DNA of 64,000 nt from Sulfitobacter sp. 20_GPM-1509m (GTDB taxonomy: Bacteria > Pseudomonadota > Alphaproteobacteria > Rhodobacterales > Rhodobacteraceae): positions 434,001 through 498,000 of the forward strand of contig NZ_JIBC01000004.1 in assembly GCF_000620505.1 (NCBI RefSeq). The letters run 5' to 3'. Each line of letters opens with the position of its first letter. Position 1 is the first letter of the stretch. Made by a program: the position numbers and the translations under genes. Below, in pieces: positions 53,357 through 62,434 of this stretch. The notes below the pieces were generated by a model that saw nothing but the letters and a program-made list of their open reading frames with translations, ran no database searches and was not told the origin of the DNA.

Positions 53357-55185
53357 AACGATTGTCCTATGCCGACGTAGAATTGCACCCCGTCGCCGGT
53401 GTCGCCGCCCACGGGGGCCGCCACGTCCAGCCGGATCGGGCCGATGCCGGTGTTGTAGCGCAGGCCGACGCCCGCGCCCGCGTGCCAGTCGCCCGCTTCG
53501 GCAAAGAGGGTGTCCGCCGAGATCATGCCCGCGTCAACAAAGCCGACAATGCCGATGGAGTCCGTAATCGAGGCACGCACCTCACCCGAGACACCGACAA
53601 AGGATTTGCCGCCCGAAAGGGTGCCACCGCCCAGATCGACGCCCAGCGACTGGTAGGGTTGTCCGCGCACGGTGCCGCCGCCGCCCGAGTAGAACAGGAA
53701 GTCGGGCGGCAGGTCCGCCAGATCAGGCCCCAGCGTCGAGCCGATCTGCAAGCGGCCCGCGAAGACCAGCTTTTTCGCCTCGCCCACGGAACGGAAGATG
53801 CGCCCGTCCGCGAAGAACCGCAGGCCCACGTCCGAGTCGTCCAGCCGCACAAAGGGCATGGCCTCGGCCTTGATGTAATACCCCGTCGTGGGGTTCAGCA
53901 CGTCGTCGCGGTGGTCCAGCGTGGCCGACACGGGCAGGTTCAGAAAGAAGAAGTCCCGTTCGCCGTAAAAGTCGTCGTATGTGTTGACATAGCGCAGTTC
54001 CAGCGCCGCTTCGGCCTGAAGGTGGTCGGAGAAGATGCGCGACGCCCCTCCACCGATGCGGACCTGTTGCAGGTCGTAGTTTTCTTCTTCCTCGTCCGAG
54101 ATCGACCCGTAGACAAATCCGTCGTTGTCGGTGCCGAAAAAGGCGGGGCTGTTCAGGCGTCCGGCCAGACTGTAGTCGATGCCGCCGGTCTGGCTGCCGA
54201 TGCCCGATATTTCGCCGTCGATGCGCAGCCGTTCCGCGCCGCCAAACAGGTTGCGGTGCATCCAGTAGCTGGACAGGGTCACCCCCTCGAAAGACGAGAT
54301 TTCAGCGCCGAACCCGAAACGGCGGGGTTTTTCGTCGACCAGTGCCAGGTTCACGTCCATCACATCGCCCGGGCGCAGGGTCTCGGCTTCGGTCAGGGAC
54401 ACCGAGGAAAAGGCGCCAGTGCGGCGCAGACGCTTGGCCACGGTTTCCAGTTCTTCGGGCGAGAATACGGTGCCTTCGGGAAAACCTGCGATGCGGGCGA
54501 TCTTTGCGGAGCGTACGGCGCTGTCATTGGTCTGGACCAGACGGCCAAAGGTGACGCGCGGGCCGGGGGCCAGCCCCAGACGCACCGACAGCGTGTTCTG
54601 GCTGTGGTTGGCGGTGACGCTTTGTTCGGACAGGGCAACCTTGGCATGGCCGGCTTCGCGCCAGCCTTTGACGCCGCTGTCCACGGTTTCCTGCAGGACG
54701 GTGCTGCGCGCGGGCTGGCCTGCGCGGAAGTCTTCGGGCGGGGTGTCGCCGGGCGCCAGCGGGGCGATCTGTGCCACCCCGAGCGAGAACAGCGGGCCTG
54801 GGTCAACGGACACGGTGGCCTGATTGATCTGTGCGGGCAGGTTGAACGTGGGGATCGACGCGGCCTCGCGGCCGTCCAGCTTGATGGTCACCACACCGCT
54901 GTAATAGCCCAGCGCATAAAGCGTGCGCACCAGCCGGGCATAGTCGGCATTGGCGGCGGCCAGCGCACCGCGCGGGGTGGTTTCGGCATCGTCCGCAGCC
55001 GCCACGGTCAACGAGGCCTGCATGAGCGCCTCACGCAGATCCTTGTCGGTGGTGGAGACGTTGAAGCTGCCGATTTCGAGTGCGGCGGCAGGCAGGACCA
55101 AGCCCAGGACGGTCGAAACCGCAGTTATGGTTGCCTTGAAGAGGAGTTTCGTCACGTTTTTACCAACCACAGAATGACAGGGCAT
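53353..55185 (-). CDS. tamA: Translocation and assembly module subunit TamA (BamA/Omp85 family)
   Basis: Outer-membrane beta-barrel of the Omp85 family, 610 aa. A signal peptide is followed by POTRA domains (about 40-290; for example YALGYYSGVVTIKLDGREAA and ERLRRTG-type turns) and a 16-strand barrel. The barrel includes YYIKAEAMPFVRLDDSDVGL and SGGGGTVRGQPYQSLG, the conserved VRGY/F-type lid loop. It ends in VQFYVGIGQSF with a terminal Phe as in exported barrels. The ATG at 55185 gives an unusual MPCHSVVGKN before the signal helix; GTG at 55155 (VTKLLFKATITAVSTVLGLV) is a plausible alternative. Confidence 0.94.
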   Translation of the reverse strand: MPCHSVVGKNVTKLLFKATITAVSTVLGLVLPAAALEIGSFNVSTTDKDLREALMQASLTVAAADDAETTPRGALAAANADYARLVRTLYALGYYSGVVTIKLDGREAASIPTFNLPAQINQATVSVDPGPLFSLGVAQIAPLAPGDTPPEDFRAGQPARSTVLQETVDSGVKGWREAGHAKVALSEQSVTANHSQNTLSVRLGLAPGPRVTFGRLVQTNDSAVRSAKIARIAGFPEGTVFSPEELETVAKRLRRTGAFSSVSLTEAETLRPGDVMDVNLALVDEKPRRFGFGAEISSFEGVTLSSYWMHRNLFGGAERLRIDGEISGIGSQTGGIDYSLAGRLNSPAFFGTDNDGFVYGSISDEEEENYDLQQVRIGGGASRIFSDHLQAEAALELRYVNTYDDFYGERDFFFLNLPVSATLDHRDDVLNPTTGYYIKAEAMPFVRLDDSDVGLRFFADGRIFRSVGEAKKLVFAGRLQIGSTLGPDLADLPPDFLFYSGGGGTVRGQPYQSLGVDLGGGTLSGGKSFVGVSGEVRASITDSIGIVGFVDAGMISADTLFAEAGDWHAGAGVGLRYNTGIGPIRLDVAAPVGGDTGDGVQFYVGIGQSF

Positions 55186-55358
55186 TTGAAGAGACCATAA
55201 CCAACCGCCAAGCGGGTCACCATCCGGTATTCACACTAAATCTGGGCACATCTCAGCGATGCCCCTGTGTGGAGTTTGTACGTAGTTCGCGCGGGGTTCG
55301 AGGCAATGGCCTGTGGCCGGCACAATTTCGCCGATAGCGGGCATTCATGGCCTGCGCC

Positions 55359-57107
55359 TCAGGCACGGTTGCTGATCCAGCGGCATTGATAGGGGGTCAG
55401 CGTGATCTGCGCGGCCAGCGGATCGACCGCCTCGCCGGACAGCAGGTCGCACCAGTCCACGTCTTCGATCAGGTTCAGCGCCTCGGAAGAGATTGTCACG
55501 GTTTCGTCGCTGATGTTGTGCAGGGCAAAGATCGACTGGTGACGGTCCAGACTTTGCCGCCAGACGCCGAATATACGGTCGTCGCCCATGTTCACGGTGA
55601 ACTGGGTGGCGTTGGGGTGAAAGGCCGTTTGTTTGCCGCGCAGCTTCAGCCGTCCGGTGAGCGCCTCCAGCACCCGTGCCTGCGGGCTGGCGGGATCGTC
55701 GAGCAGGCCGCGCAGCGTCGGATAGTCCCAGCGGTGGCGGTTTATGGCGCGGTTCATGCCACGGTGCTCGACCTGTTCGTGATCGTTGGGCGTGGCCAGC
55801 AGGGAATGGATGTAGAAGGCGGGGATGCCTTCGAGCGACATGACAAGGGTTTGCGAGCAGATGAACCGTTCGAAATGGTACTGGTCCGCCCCTTTGAACG
55901 TGCGCTCCATCGCGGCGTAAAAGGTGGTGTTCAGCTCGTAGGGGCTGTGGCTGCCGTCCGGCATCGTGCGCATGGACACCAGCCCGCCGGTGGCGCGCAC
56001 CGTGTCGATGACCTGTTGTTTCTCGTGTTCGGGCAAGAGACCTTCGGCAGGGCGCATTCCGATCCCGTCGTGGCTGGCGGTGAAGTTCAGATAGGCACAG
56101 CCCATCGGTGCGGGCGGCATCCCGCGCTGCCAGCGGCGCAGGTATTGCGCCGAGCCGGACATCATCGCGTGAAGGATCAGCGGCGGCAGCGGAAAATTGT
56201 AGATCGCGTGCGCTTCGTTGCCCTGCCCGAAATAGCTGAGGTTTTCGGCCTTGGGCACGTTGGTTTCGGTCAGCAGGATGATCTTTTCGCTGGCAAAGTC
56301 GCACAGCAGGCGCATCAGCTGAACAACGGCATGGGTCTGCGGCAGGTGGATCGAGGGCGAGCCGATTTCCTTCCACAGGAAGGCCACCGCATCCAGACGG
56401 ATGATCTCAACCCCGTTGTCCACATGCAGGCGGATGATGCGCAGGAATTCCAGCAGCACCTCGGGGTTGCGGAAATCCAGGTCGATCTGGTCATGGCTGA
56501 AGGTGCACCAGACATGGCGCGGTCCGTTCGTTGTATCGACCCGGCGCAGCAGCGGCGTGGTGCGCGGGCGTACGACCATGCTGAGGTCGTCGGACGGGTC
56601 GGCTTCGAAAAAGAACTTGTCAAAGGGGGCCTGCCCCTGACGGTAGGCGTTGAACCAGTTGCCCTGACTGGACACGTGGTTCAGCACCAGATCGGACATC
56701 AGTTTGAAATCGCGGGCGATGCGGTTGATGTCGGCCCAGTCGCCCAGCTGCGGGTTCACCGCGCGAAAGTCCGACACGGCAAAGCCGTCGTCGGATGTGT
56801 AGGGAAAGAACGGCAGGATGTGCACGCTGTTGAGCGCGCCGCGCAGGTAGCGGTGCAGGAAATCGTTCAGCAGGTCCAGCGGCTTGTGCGCGCCGTCCAC
56901 GATCGAGTTGCCGTAGGTGATGACCAGCGCATCGCGTTCCGACCACAGGGTGTTGCCGCGCACGCGCGCCCGTTTGCGGCGCTGGGTGCCCGCGGGCCAG
57001 AAGGCGTCGATGATCAAGCTGGCGAGGATCGTGGCATCAAGGTCTGGATAGATCTGCTGAACAAGATCCTGGATGCGACGGCTGAGGGATTGGGTGCTTT
57101 GGCTCAT
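55359..57107 (-). CDS. GH13_18 sugar phosphorylase (sucrose/glucosylglycerate phosphorylase type)
   Basis: Cytosolic alpha-amylase-fold enzyme of 582 aa that would cleave an alpha-glucoside with phosphate to give glucose 1-phosphate. SVHILPFFPYTSDDGFAVSD is the first region and LMSDLVLNHVSSQGNWF the second. The nucleophile aspartate is in EIIRLDAVAFLWKEIG, the acid/base glutamate in IILLTETNVPKAENLSYF, and the third Asp in NFTASHDGIGMRPAEG. The first 60 helical residues make it longer than sucrose phosphorylase (about 490 aa) and closer to YcjM-like glucosylglycerate phosphorylases. No sugar transporter or regulator gene is adjacent. The acceptor preference is inferred from length only. Confidence 0.8.
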   Translation of the reverse strand: MSQSTQSLSRRIQDLVQQIYPDLDATILASLIIDAFWPAGTQRRKRARVRGNTLWSERDALVITYGNSIVDGAHKPLDLLNDFLHRYLRGALNSVHILPFFPYTSDDGFAVSDFRAVNPQLGDWADINRIARDFKLMSDLVLNHVSSQGNWFNAYRQGQAPFDKFFFEADPSDDLSMVVRPRTTPLLRRVDTTNGPRHVWCTFSHDQIDLDFRNPEVLLEFLRIIRLHVDNGVEIIRLDAVAFLWKEIGSPSIHLPQTHAVVQLMRLLCDFASEKIILLTETNVPKAENLSYFGQGNEAHAIYNFPLPPLILHAMMSGSAQYLRRWQRGMPPAPMGCAYLNFTASHDGIGMRPAEGLLPEHEKQQVIDTVRATGGLVSMRTMPDGSHSPYELNTTFYAAMERTFKGADQYHFERFICSQTLVMSLEGIPAFYIHSLLATPNDHEQVEHRGMNRAINRHRWDYPTLRGLLDDPASPQARVLEALTGRLKLRGKQTAFHPNATQFTVNMGDDRIFGVWRQSLDRHQSIFALHNISDETVTISSEALNLIEDVDWCDLLSGEAVDPLAAQITLTPYQCRWISNRA

Positions 57108-57404
57108 CTGGCTACGCTCTCGAACTTGGCATTGCGTCTGCCTGTCATCGCAATCCCTGCGACTTGGACATTTTGAGCGTGGGCCGCCCGAACAGTCCCC
57201 CGATTATGGAGCCTGCTTCGCCGGGTGCAACCCGTGCCCCTGTGAAAGAGTGGAAAACTGGTGTAGCGCCTGATTTTGCGGCGAATCGCCCTTGTAGACT
57301 GCTGCCGCTGCAAGCAGCGCAAAGTCGCGGCACCGGTGTCAATTCGCTTATGGAAAGACGGAAATTCGGTGACCTTTGGCTATTACGATGTACATTATTG
57401 GCAA

Positions 57405-58730
57405 ATGAACCCAACCGAAGAAATATCACGTCTGATTAATCTGGAATATTCAGACAAGCCCGAATGGATTGCGCGTCTGTTCGGCATTACGCTTGGCAGT
57501 GTGCTGCTGGCCCAGTTGACGCACAAATCCCCTGTGTTGCTGTGGTGCGTGGGCTATGCGCTGGCGCATCTGGTCTATTATTTGTTTCTGCGCAGCAATC
57601 TGAAATCCGCCACCATGCGAGAGCTGCGCATCGCGCAGACCCTGTTCCTGGTGGTCCTGATCAGCTTCGTTTGGGCACCCGCCTGGATGGTCGCCCAGGA
57701 CAGCCGTGCCGTCAGCCTGTCCGGTGCCGGGTTGTTCGGCTGCGTGCTGGTCTATCTGATCCGGCGCAATGACGTATCGCTTTATGTGATCGTCAGCGAG
57801 ATCGTGGTGATCTGGGCGACAATGACCTGTGTTCTGATCAAGGTCCTGCCGGACTTCAATGGACTGGTCAGCCGCATCGGGCTGGTCGTCTGCTGGATGG
57901 CGCTGGTGAGTTATTTCGCACAATCCATGTTGCAGAGCCGGGCGTTGAAGCTGGCAGAACAACAGGCGCGCGACAATGCATCGCAAGCGCAAAAGCTGGC
58001 GGCGGTCGGGCAGATGGCAGGCGGTGTCGCCCATGACTTCAACAACCACCTGACCGTGATCAGCGGCAGCCTTGAGCTGTATGACGATCTGGAAGACCCC
58101 AAGGGCCGTGCCGATTGTCTGGATGCCGCGCGGACGGCTGCGGATCAGGCCGCGTTGATCGTCAACGAGCTTTTGCTTTTTGCCCGCAGAACGCCGATGC
58201 GGCTGGTCAACCTTGAAGCCAACGCACCGTTGATCGACATCGACCTGCTGGCGCGGCGTCTGTTGTCGCGCGATGTCGAGATGACAGTCGGGTTCCTGCA
58301 ACATCCGACATGCGTACAGGCGGACCGCAGGCAGATTGTCACCGCGTTGCTCAACCTGATCGTCAATGCGAATGATGCGATGCCCAAGGGCGGCACGGTG
58401 ATTGTCCGGGCGGGGCTGGTCACCATCAGCGCGCCATTGAACGTTGCAGGCGGCCATTCCCTGCCGCGGGGACGCTATGTCAGCTATGACGTGCGCGACA
58501 CCGGCGAGGGGATTCCTGCGGAACATCTGGCGCTGGTGGTCGAGCCGTTCTTTACCACCAAGCCCGAAGGCAAGGGCACCGGGTTGGGGCTGGCGATGGT
58601 GCTTTCCATCGCCCAAGGCCTTGGTGGCGGCGTTTTGATCCGGTCGGGCGCGCGTGGCACGACGGTGTCGGTGCTGCTGCCACAGGTCGAATGCAAAGAG
58701 GTGGTTGGTTCCGACGGTGCGGATACCTAG
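57405..58730 (+). CDS. Membrane-bound histidine kinase, orphan
   Basis: Sensor kinase of 441 aa. About six hydrophobic helices occupy residues 20-190 (for example [20 protein letters not shown] and VLYLIRR-type turns) with very short loops, so the sensor is within the membrane. The H-box is [20 protein letters not shown], the N-box [16 protein letters not shown], then [40 protein letters not shown] and a short G2 region. No receiver domain or adjacent response regulator is present. The start [17 protein letters not shown] (57405) is preferred to earlier in-frame starts that lie in GC-poor upstream sequence. The gene is divergent from the sugar phosphorylase gene across about 300 bp with no clear motif. 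Confidence 0.85.
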   Translation: MNPTEEISRLINLEYSDKPEWIARLFGITLGSVLLAQLTHKSPVLLWCVGYALAHLVYYLFLRSNLKSATMRELRIAQTLFLVVLISFVWAPAWMVAQDSRAVSLSGAGLFGCVLVYLIRRNDVSLYVIVSEIVVIWATMTCVLIKVLPDFNGLVSRIGLVVCWMALVSYFAQSMLQSRALKLAEQQARDNASQAQKLAAVGQMAGGVAHDFNNHLTVISGSLELYDDLEDPKGRADCLDAARTAADQAALIVNELLLFARRTPMRLVNLEANAPLIDIDLLARRLLSRDVEMTVGFLQHPTCVQADRRQIVTALLNLIVNANDAMPKGGTVIVRAGLVTISAPLNVAGGHSLPRGRYVSYDVRDTGEGIPAEHLALVVEPFFTTKPEGKGTGLGLAMVLSIAQGLGGGVLIRSGARGTTVSVLLPQVECKEVVGSDGADT

Positions 58731-58759
58731 ATTGATACCAACGAAAGGTATCTTCCGAT

Positions 58760-59767
58760 ATGCAACATTTCTCGCTTCTTGATCTCTCTCCCGTGCCCGA
58801 AGGGTCCACCGCCGCCGATGCATTGGCCAACACCGTCAAGCTGGCGCAGGCGGCCGAAGCTGCGGGCTATCACCGCTATTGGCTGGCGGAGCATCACAAC
58901 ATGCCGGGCATCGCCAGTGCGGCCACCGCGGTGGTGATCGGCCATGTGGCCGGGGCCACGAAACACATCCGCGTCGGCGCGGGCGGCATCATGCTGCCCA
59001 ATCATGCGCCGCTGATGGTGGCCGAACAGTTCGGCACGCTGGCCACGCTTTACCCCGACCGGATTGACCTGGGGCTGGGCCGTGCGCCGGGCACCGACAT
59101 GGCCACCGCCCGCGCGCTGCGCCGGTACATGGCGCCCGAGGACAGCTTTCCGCAGGATGTGGCCGAGCTGATCCAGTATATGGAAGACGGCGACGGCAGC
59201 GCGGCTGTGCGGGCCTTTCCGGGCGAAGGCACCAAGGTGCCGGTTTGGATCCTTGGGTCGTCGCTGTATGGCGCGCAACTGGCGGCGCATTTCGGGCTGC
59301 CCTATGCCTTTGCCTCGCATTTCGCGCCTGCGATGCTGGACGAGGCGCTGGCGATCTACCGGCGGGACTTCAAGCCGTCGGCGTGGCTGGACAAGCCCTA
59401 TGTGATCGTCGCGGCGGGGGTTTGCGCGGCTGAGACCGATGCCGAGGCCGCATACCTGCGGTCGTCGCAGTTGCTGTCGTTTGCGCGGCTGCGCACCGGG
59501 CGTCCCGGCAAGCTGCCTTATCCCGTGAAAAACGTCGAGGAACAGATCCCGCCGCAGGTGATGGCAGGGGTGCAACAGGCGATGTCGTGTTCGGCCCAAG
59601 GGTCGCCTGCGAATGTGCGCGACGGGCTGGCACGGATCATCGAGGCACACCAGCCGGATGAGCTGATGGTGACCGGCATGATCCACGATCACGCCGCACG
59701 GGTGCGGTCGTTCGAAATTGCCGCCGAGGCGCTGCGCAGTTTGCAAGGTGTACCGGAAACGGTTTAG
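58760..59767 (+). CDS. LLM class flavin-dependent oxidoreductase
   Basis: Luciferase-like FMN- or F420-dependent monooxygenase fold, 335 aa. The features [40 protein letters not shown], then [20 protein letters not shown] and [20 protein letters not shown] are diagnostic of the subfamily typified by E. coli Yhb[21 protein letters not shown] is the usual end. The substrate is unknown and no partner flavin reductase is adjacent. The gene lies 29 bp behind the kinase gene and ends at the bidirectional terminator. Confidence 0.92.
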   Translation: MQHFSLLDLSPVPEGSTAADALANTVKLAQAAEAAGYHRYWLAEHHNMPGIASAATAVVIGHVAGATKHIRVGAGGIMLPNHAPLMVAEQFGTLATLYPDRIDLGLGRAPGTDMATARALRRYMAPEDSFPQDVAELIQYMEDGDGSAAVRAFPGEGTKVPVWILGSSLYGAQLAAHFGLPYAFASHFAPAMLDEALAIYRRDFKPSAWLDKPYVIVAAGVCAAETDAEAAYLRSSQLLSFARLRTGRPGKLPYPVKNVEEQIPPQVMAGVQQAMSCSAQGSPANVRDGLARIIEAHQPDELMVTGMIHDHAARVRSFEIAAEALRSLQGVPETV

Positions 59768-59787
59768 GCCCCGCTTTCGTCGCATGA

Positions 59788-59822
59788 AAAAGCCCCGCGC
59801 ATCGGGTGACGCGCGGGGCTTT
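59788..59822. terminator. Bidirectional rho-independent terminator
   Basis: AAAGCCCCGCGC (59789-59800) pairs with GCGCGGGGCTTT (59811-59822) across a 10-base loop. A-rich and T-rich sides are present on both strands, so it can stop the LLM gene on the plus strand and the serralysin-like gene on the minus strand, which converge here. Confidence 0.9.
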
Positions 59823-59844
59823 GGTTTGTGTGCTCTGGCCCGGA

Positions 59845-61413
59845 TCAGGTCAGGACGATGTCGATGTCATTCAGCGTGATGCCAGCCAGACCTTCGAGCG
59901 TGATCGTTTCGCCATAGCCGTAATCAATCACGAAATCGCTGCCCACCGTGATGCCGGAGATCGGGCTGGCCGATTTGTCAATGTCGATGACCAGCGTGTC
60001 AAAGGCCAGTTCGAAATCGGTGATGTGGTCGTTGCCATCGTTCTTGGAGAACTTGAACTTGTCGGCCCCAGCCCCGCCGGTCAGGGTGTCATCGCCCTTG
60101 CCGCCGGTGATGATATCGCGGCCCTTGTTGCCGTCGATCTTATCGTTGCCGTTGTCACCATAGATATAGTCGCGGTCCTTGCCGCCACGGATAAAGTCAT
60201 AGCCGTTGCCACCATAGATGATGTCCGAGCCTGCATCGCCGCGCAGGTCGTCACGGCCGTTGTTGCCGAACAATTGGTCGTCGCCTTCGCCGCCATACAG
60301 TTTGTTGTTGGCGACGTTGCCGATCATCGTGTCGTCACCCGTGCCGCCGATGGCGCGTTCGATCAGGGACCGCGCGTCGCCTTCGTATTGCAGGGCGTTG
60401 AACAGGTGGCCGCGCGCATATTCGATTGCCGACGCGCCGACGTAGTTGCCAAATTGGTCCCAGCCCTGGTTCAGCATGGCCCGCAGGTCATTGCCGTTCA
60501 CGTCAAAGTCGGAATAGCCGCCCGGTGTCAGGTCGATCAACAGGTCGTTGGTAAAGTTCGACAGGTCATAGGTGTCCTTGCCATCACCGTCCCAGACGGT
60601 GCGGAAGGTCACGTTGGACAGGTTGTTGGAATCGTCGCGCGCGGCACCTTGACCGACACCGTTGATGAACATCTCGCCGGTGGTGGTGTTGAAGGTATAG
60701 ACGGTATCCCCTGCTTCCTTGGTGAAGTCGGCGCCGTACATGCGTTGAATGGCCGAGATGTCATACATCATCAGCGTCTGGGCGTAGTGTCCGTCGGCGT
60801 TGGTGTAGAACGGCGCGGGATCACCGGTGTGCGAATGGTAGGTCATGATGGAATATTCCATCGAGTCCTTGTCAGCGGTCAGGCTGCCGGGGCCGTTTGT
60901 TTCATGCCCGTGCTTGAGACCCATCGTGTGGCCGATCTCGTGCATCATCGTGGCATAGGTATAGGTGCCGATGTTCGCGTCGTCGTCATAGTTCGAATAG
61001 TTGAACATCATGTCGCCGCCGGATTCACCCGAGTTCGGATAATAGCCGAACGCCGTGCCCATGCCGTCGGCTGTGGCAAAGCGCAACACCCCGTCCGAGC
61101 CGTTGTTGATGGCATCGGTCACGTCCGTGGGCTGCGCCTGTTCCTCAAAGTTGATGTCGGTGACCTTGGTGAATTCCAGCAAGGCCAGGCGGGCCTGGGT
61201 TTTCCAGACCTCGGTGAATTCGGTTTCGTTATAAGCGCTGTCGGAATAGTGCTTTTCTTCCTCGTATTTGAGAAAGCTGAAGGCCAGGGTGCGCGTGCTG
61301 GACAGATCCCACGTGGTGCCATTAATCTGCGCGTCGGTGTTTTGATCGTCGTCGTTCAAATCGGTGTCATAGCCGATATAGGTTGTGGGGTGGGTTCCGG
61401 TGTAGAGTGCCAT
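59845..61413 (-). CDS. Serralysin-like M10 metalloprotease with RTX repeats
   Basis: Secreted zinc protease of 522 aa. The zinc site is MMHEIGHTMGLKHGHE (HExxHxxGxxH) around residue 160, and the Met-turn is EYSIMTYHSHTG. The C-terminal part carries RTX nonapeptides (GGTGDDTMIGNVANNKLYGG then GNNGRDDLRG, GGNGYDFIRG, GNKGRDIITG) and a final LEGLAGITLNDIDIVL, the uncleaved C-terminal type I secretion signal. No classical signal peptide is present, fitting type I export; the exporter genes are not in the window. The ATG at 61413 has AGGAC at proper distance and begins MALYTGTHPTTYIGYDT; an ATG at 61437 is an alternative. Confidence 0.93.
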   Translation of the reverse strand: MALYTGTHPTTYIGYDTDLNDDDQNTDAQINGTTWDLSSTRTLAFSFLKYEEEKHYSDSAYNETEFTEVWKTQARLALLEFTKVTDINFEEQAQPTDVTDAINNGSDGVLRFATADGMGTAFGYYPNSGESGGDMMFNYSNYDDDANIGTYTYATMMHEIGHTMGLKHGHETNGPGSLTADKDSMEYSIMTYHSHTGDPAPFYTNADGHYAQTLMMYDISAIQRMYGADFTKEAGDTVYTFNTTTGEMFINGVGQGAARDDSNNLSNVTFRTVWDGDGKDTYDLSNFTNDLLIDLTPGGYSDFDVNGNDLRAMLNQGWDQFGNYVGASAIEYARGHLFNALQYEGDARSLIERAIGGTGDDTMIGNVANNKLYGGEGDDQLFGNNGRDDLRGDAGSDIIYGGNGYDFIRGGKDRDYIYGDNGNDKIDGNKGRDIITGGKGDDTLTGGAGADKFKFSKNDGNDHITDFELAFDTLVIDIDKSASPISGITVGSDFVIDYGYGETITLEGLAGITLNDIDIVLT

Positions 61414-61624
61414 GTGCGCAGTCCTATCAAGATGCATCAAATGTGTTCTGAAAATATTGCGCCCAAATTACGGCGAGGGTCGGATTCGTGCAAGCTTGAC
61501 GAAACAATAAACCGGGAGGTTCCTTGAAAGGTAAGGACATTTTTTCGGGCGGCTCCACCCAAGGTTGACATCACAAAGGGTTTTGCAGGCTTCCGTTGAT
61601 TGCAGGCGTTGTGATTCCGTTTGG

Positions 61625-62305
61625 TCAGCCCGCCAGCGGCAGGCGGGCGATCTGGTGAAAACGGCCCGCGTCGTCCTGCCCCAGCAGTGTCAGTGCGTCG
61701 ATGGTGAAGGGGGTCAGCGGCAGTGCCGCGATACGGTCGGCCATTGCAGCCTGTGCGGTCGGGCGGGTGTCCGCTTCCAGCCGTCCGGTCAGGGTCATGT
61801 GATAGCGGAACTGGTCCATCACATAAGGATAGCCCCACCGCTGCAGATGCGCCTCTTGTTGCGGGTTCAGACGGGCGGCGCGGCGTTTGTCCATCTCGGC
61901 CTGGGTCGGCGGGGCGCGGTGGTGGTCCAGCGATTGCACCACCTGCCCTGCCATATCGGCAAGGGCCGTAGCATCGCCCTGTGGCACCAGCGCAAAGAAG
62001 CCGCCCAGCCGGGCCAGTTCCAGCCCGTGCAGCGTCACCGCAGGCAATTGCGAGCACAGCGCTGTCAGATCTGCCAGCAGCGCGTCGGGCGTGCTGCCCT
62101 CGGCCAGCCGGAAGGGCGGTTTGATCGTGCCGTGAAAGCCGTAAGGATGCGGCGCTGCTGTGATCGCGGGCATGTCCAGCCCCGGCACCTGCGGCTGCGG
62201 GACGGCTGTGCCGGTGGCGCTGTCCCAGCCCAGCCATGCGGCCCCGAAACGCGCGAGCGCCGTGTCGGGGGCGGCGGTGACGTAGATCGCATAGCGGTGG
62301 TACAT
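61625..62305 (-). CDS. DUF1045 protein (2H phosphoesterase-like)
   Basis: Protein of 226 aa. Two HxT motifs, YGFHGTIKPPFRL and FRYHMTLTGRLEAD, define the 2H phosphoesterase fold (RNA ligase/cyclic phosphodiesterase relatives). DUF1045 proteins are often encoded with phosphonate (phn) genes and are labelled phosphonate metabolism proteins, but no phn gene is visible here. The ATG at 62305 (MYHRYAIYVTAAPDTALARF) follows AAAGG; longer forms upstream lack a ribosome site. Divergent from the gamma-glutamyltransferase gene. Confidence 0.82.
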   Translation of the reverse strand: MYHRYAIYVTAAPDTALARFGAAWLGWDSATGTAVPQPQVPGLDMPAITAAPHPYGFHGTIKPPFRLAEGSTPDALLADLTALCSQLPAVTLHGLELARLGGFFALVPQGDATALADMAGQVVQSLDHHRAPPTQAEMDKRRAARLNPQQEAHLQRWGYPYVMDQFRYHMTLTGRLEADTRPTAQAAMADRIAALPLTPFTIDALTLLGQDDAGRFHQIARLPLAG

Positions 62306-62434
62306 GGGGCAGCCTTTCATGCGCGGTGCCCGACTGATGGCAAAAGACACAGGGTTTGCCAAGAGCGCAGGGGCTGTGTCACACCGCTGTCACAGACGCG
62401 ATGGCCCGGTCATCGCAGCCAGAAAGGACAGCCC

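Noticed and set aside
49316-53380. 1354-aa plus-strand ORF antisense to tamB
   Set aside because: It mirrors tamB in a GC-rich genome; the product is His/Gly/Arg-rich without domains, and the minus frame has signal peptide, repeats and DUF490 end.
53362-55200. 612-aa plus-strand ORF antisense to tamA
   Set aside because: Composition artefact; the minus strand encodes an unmistakable Omp85 barrel.
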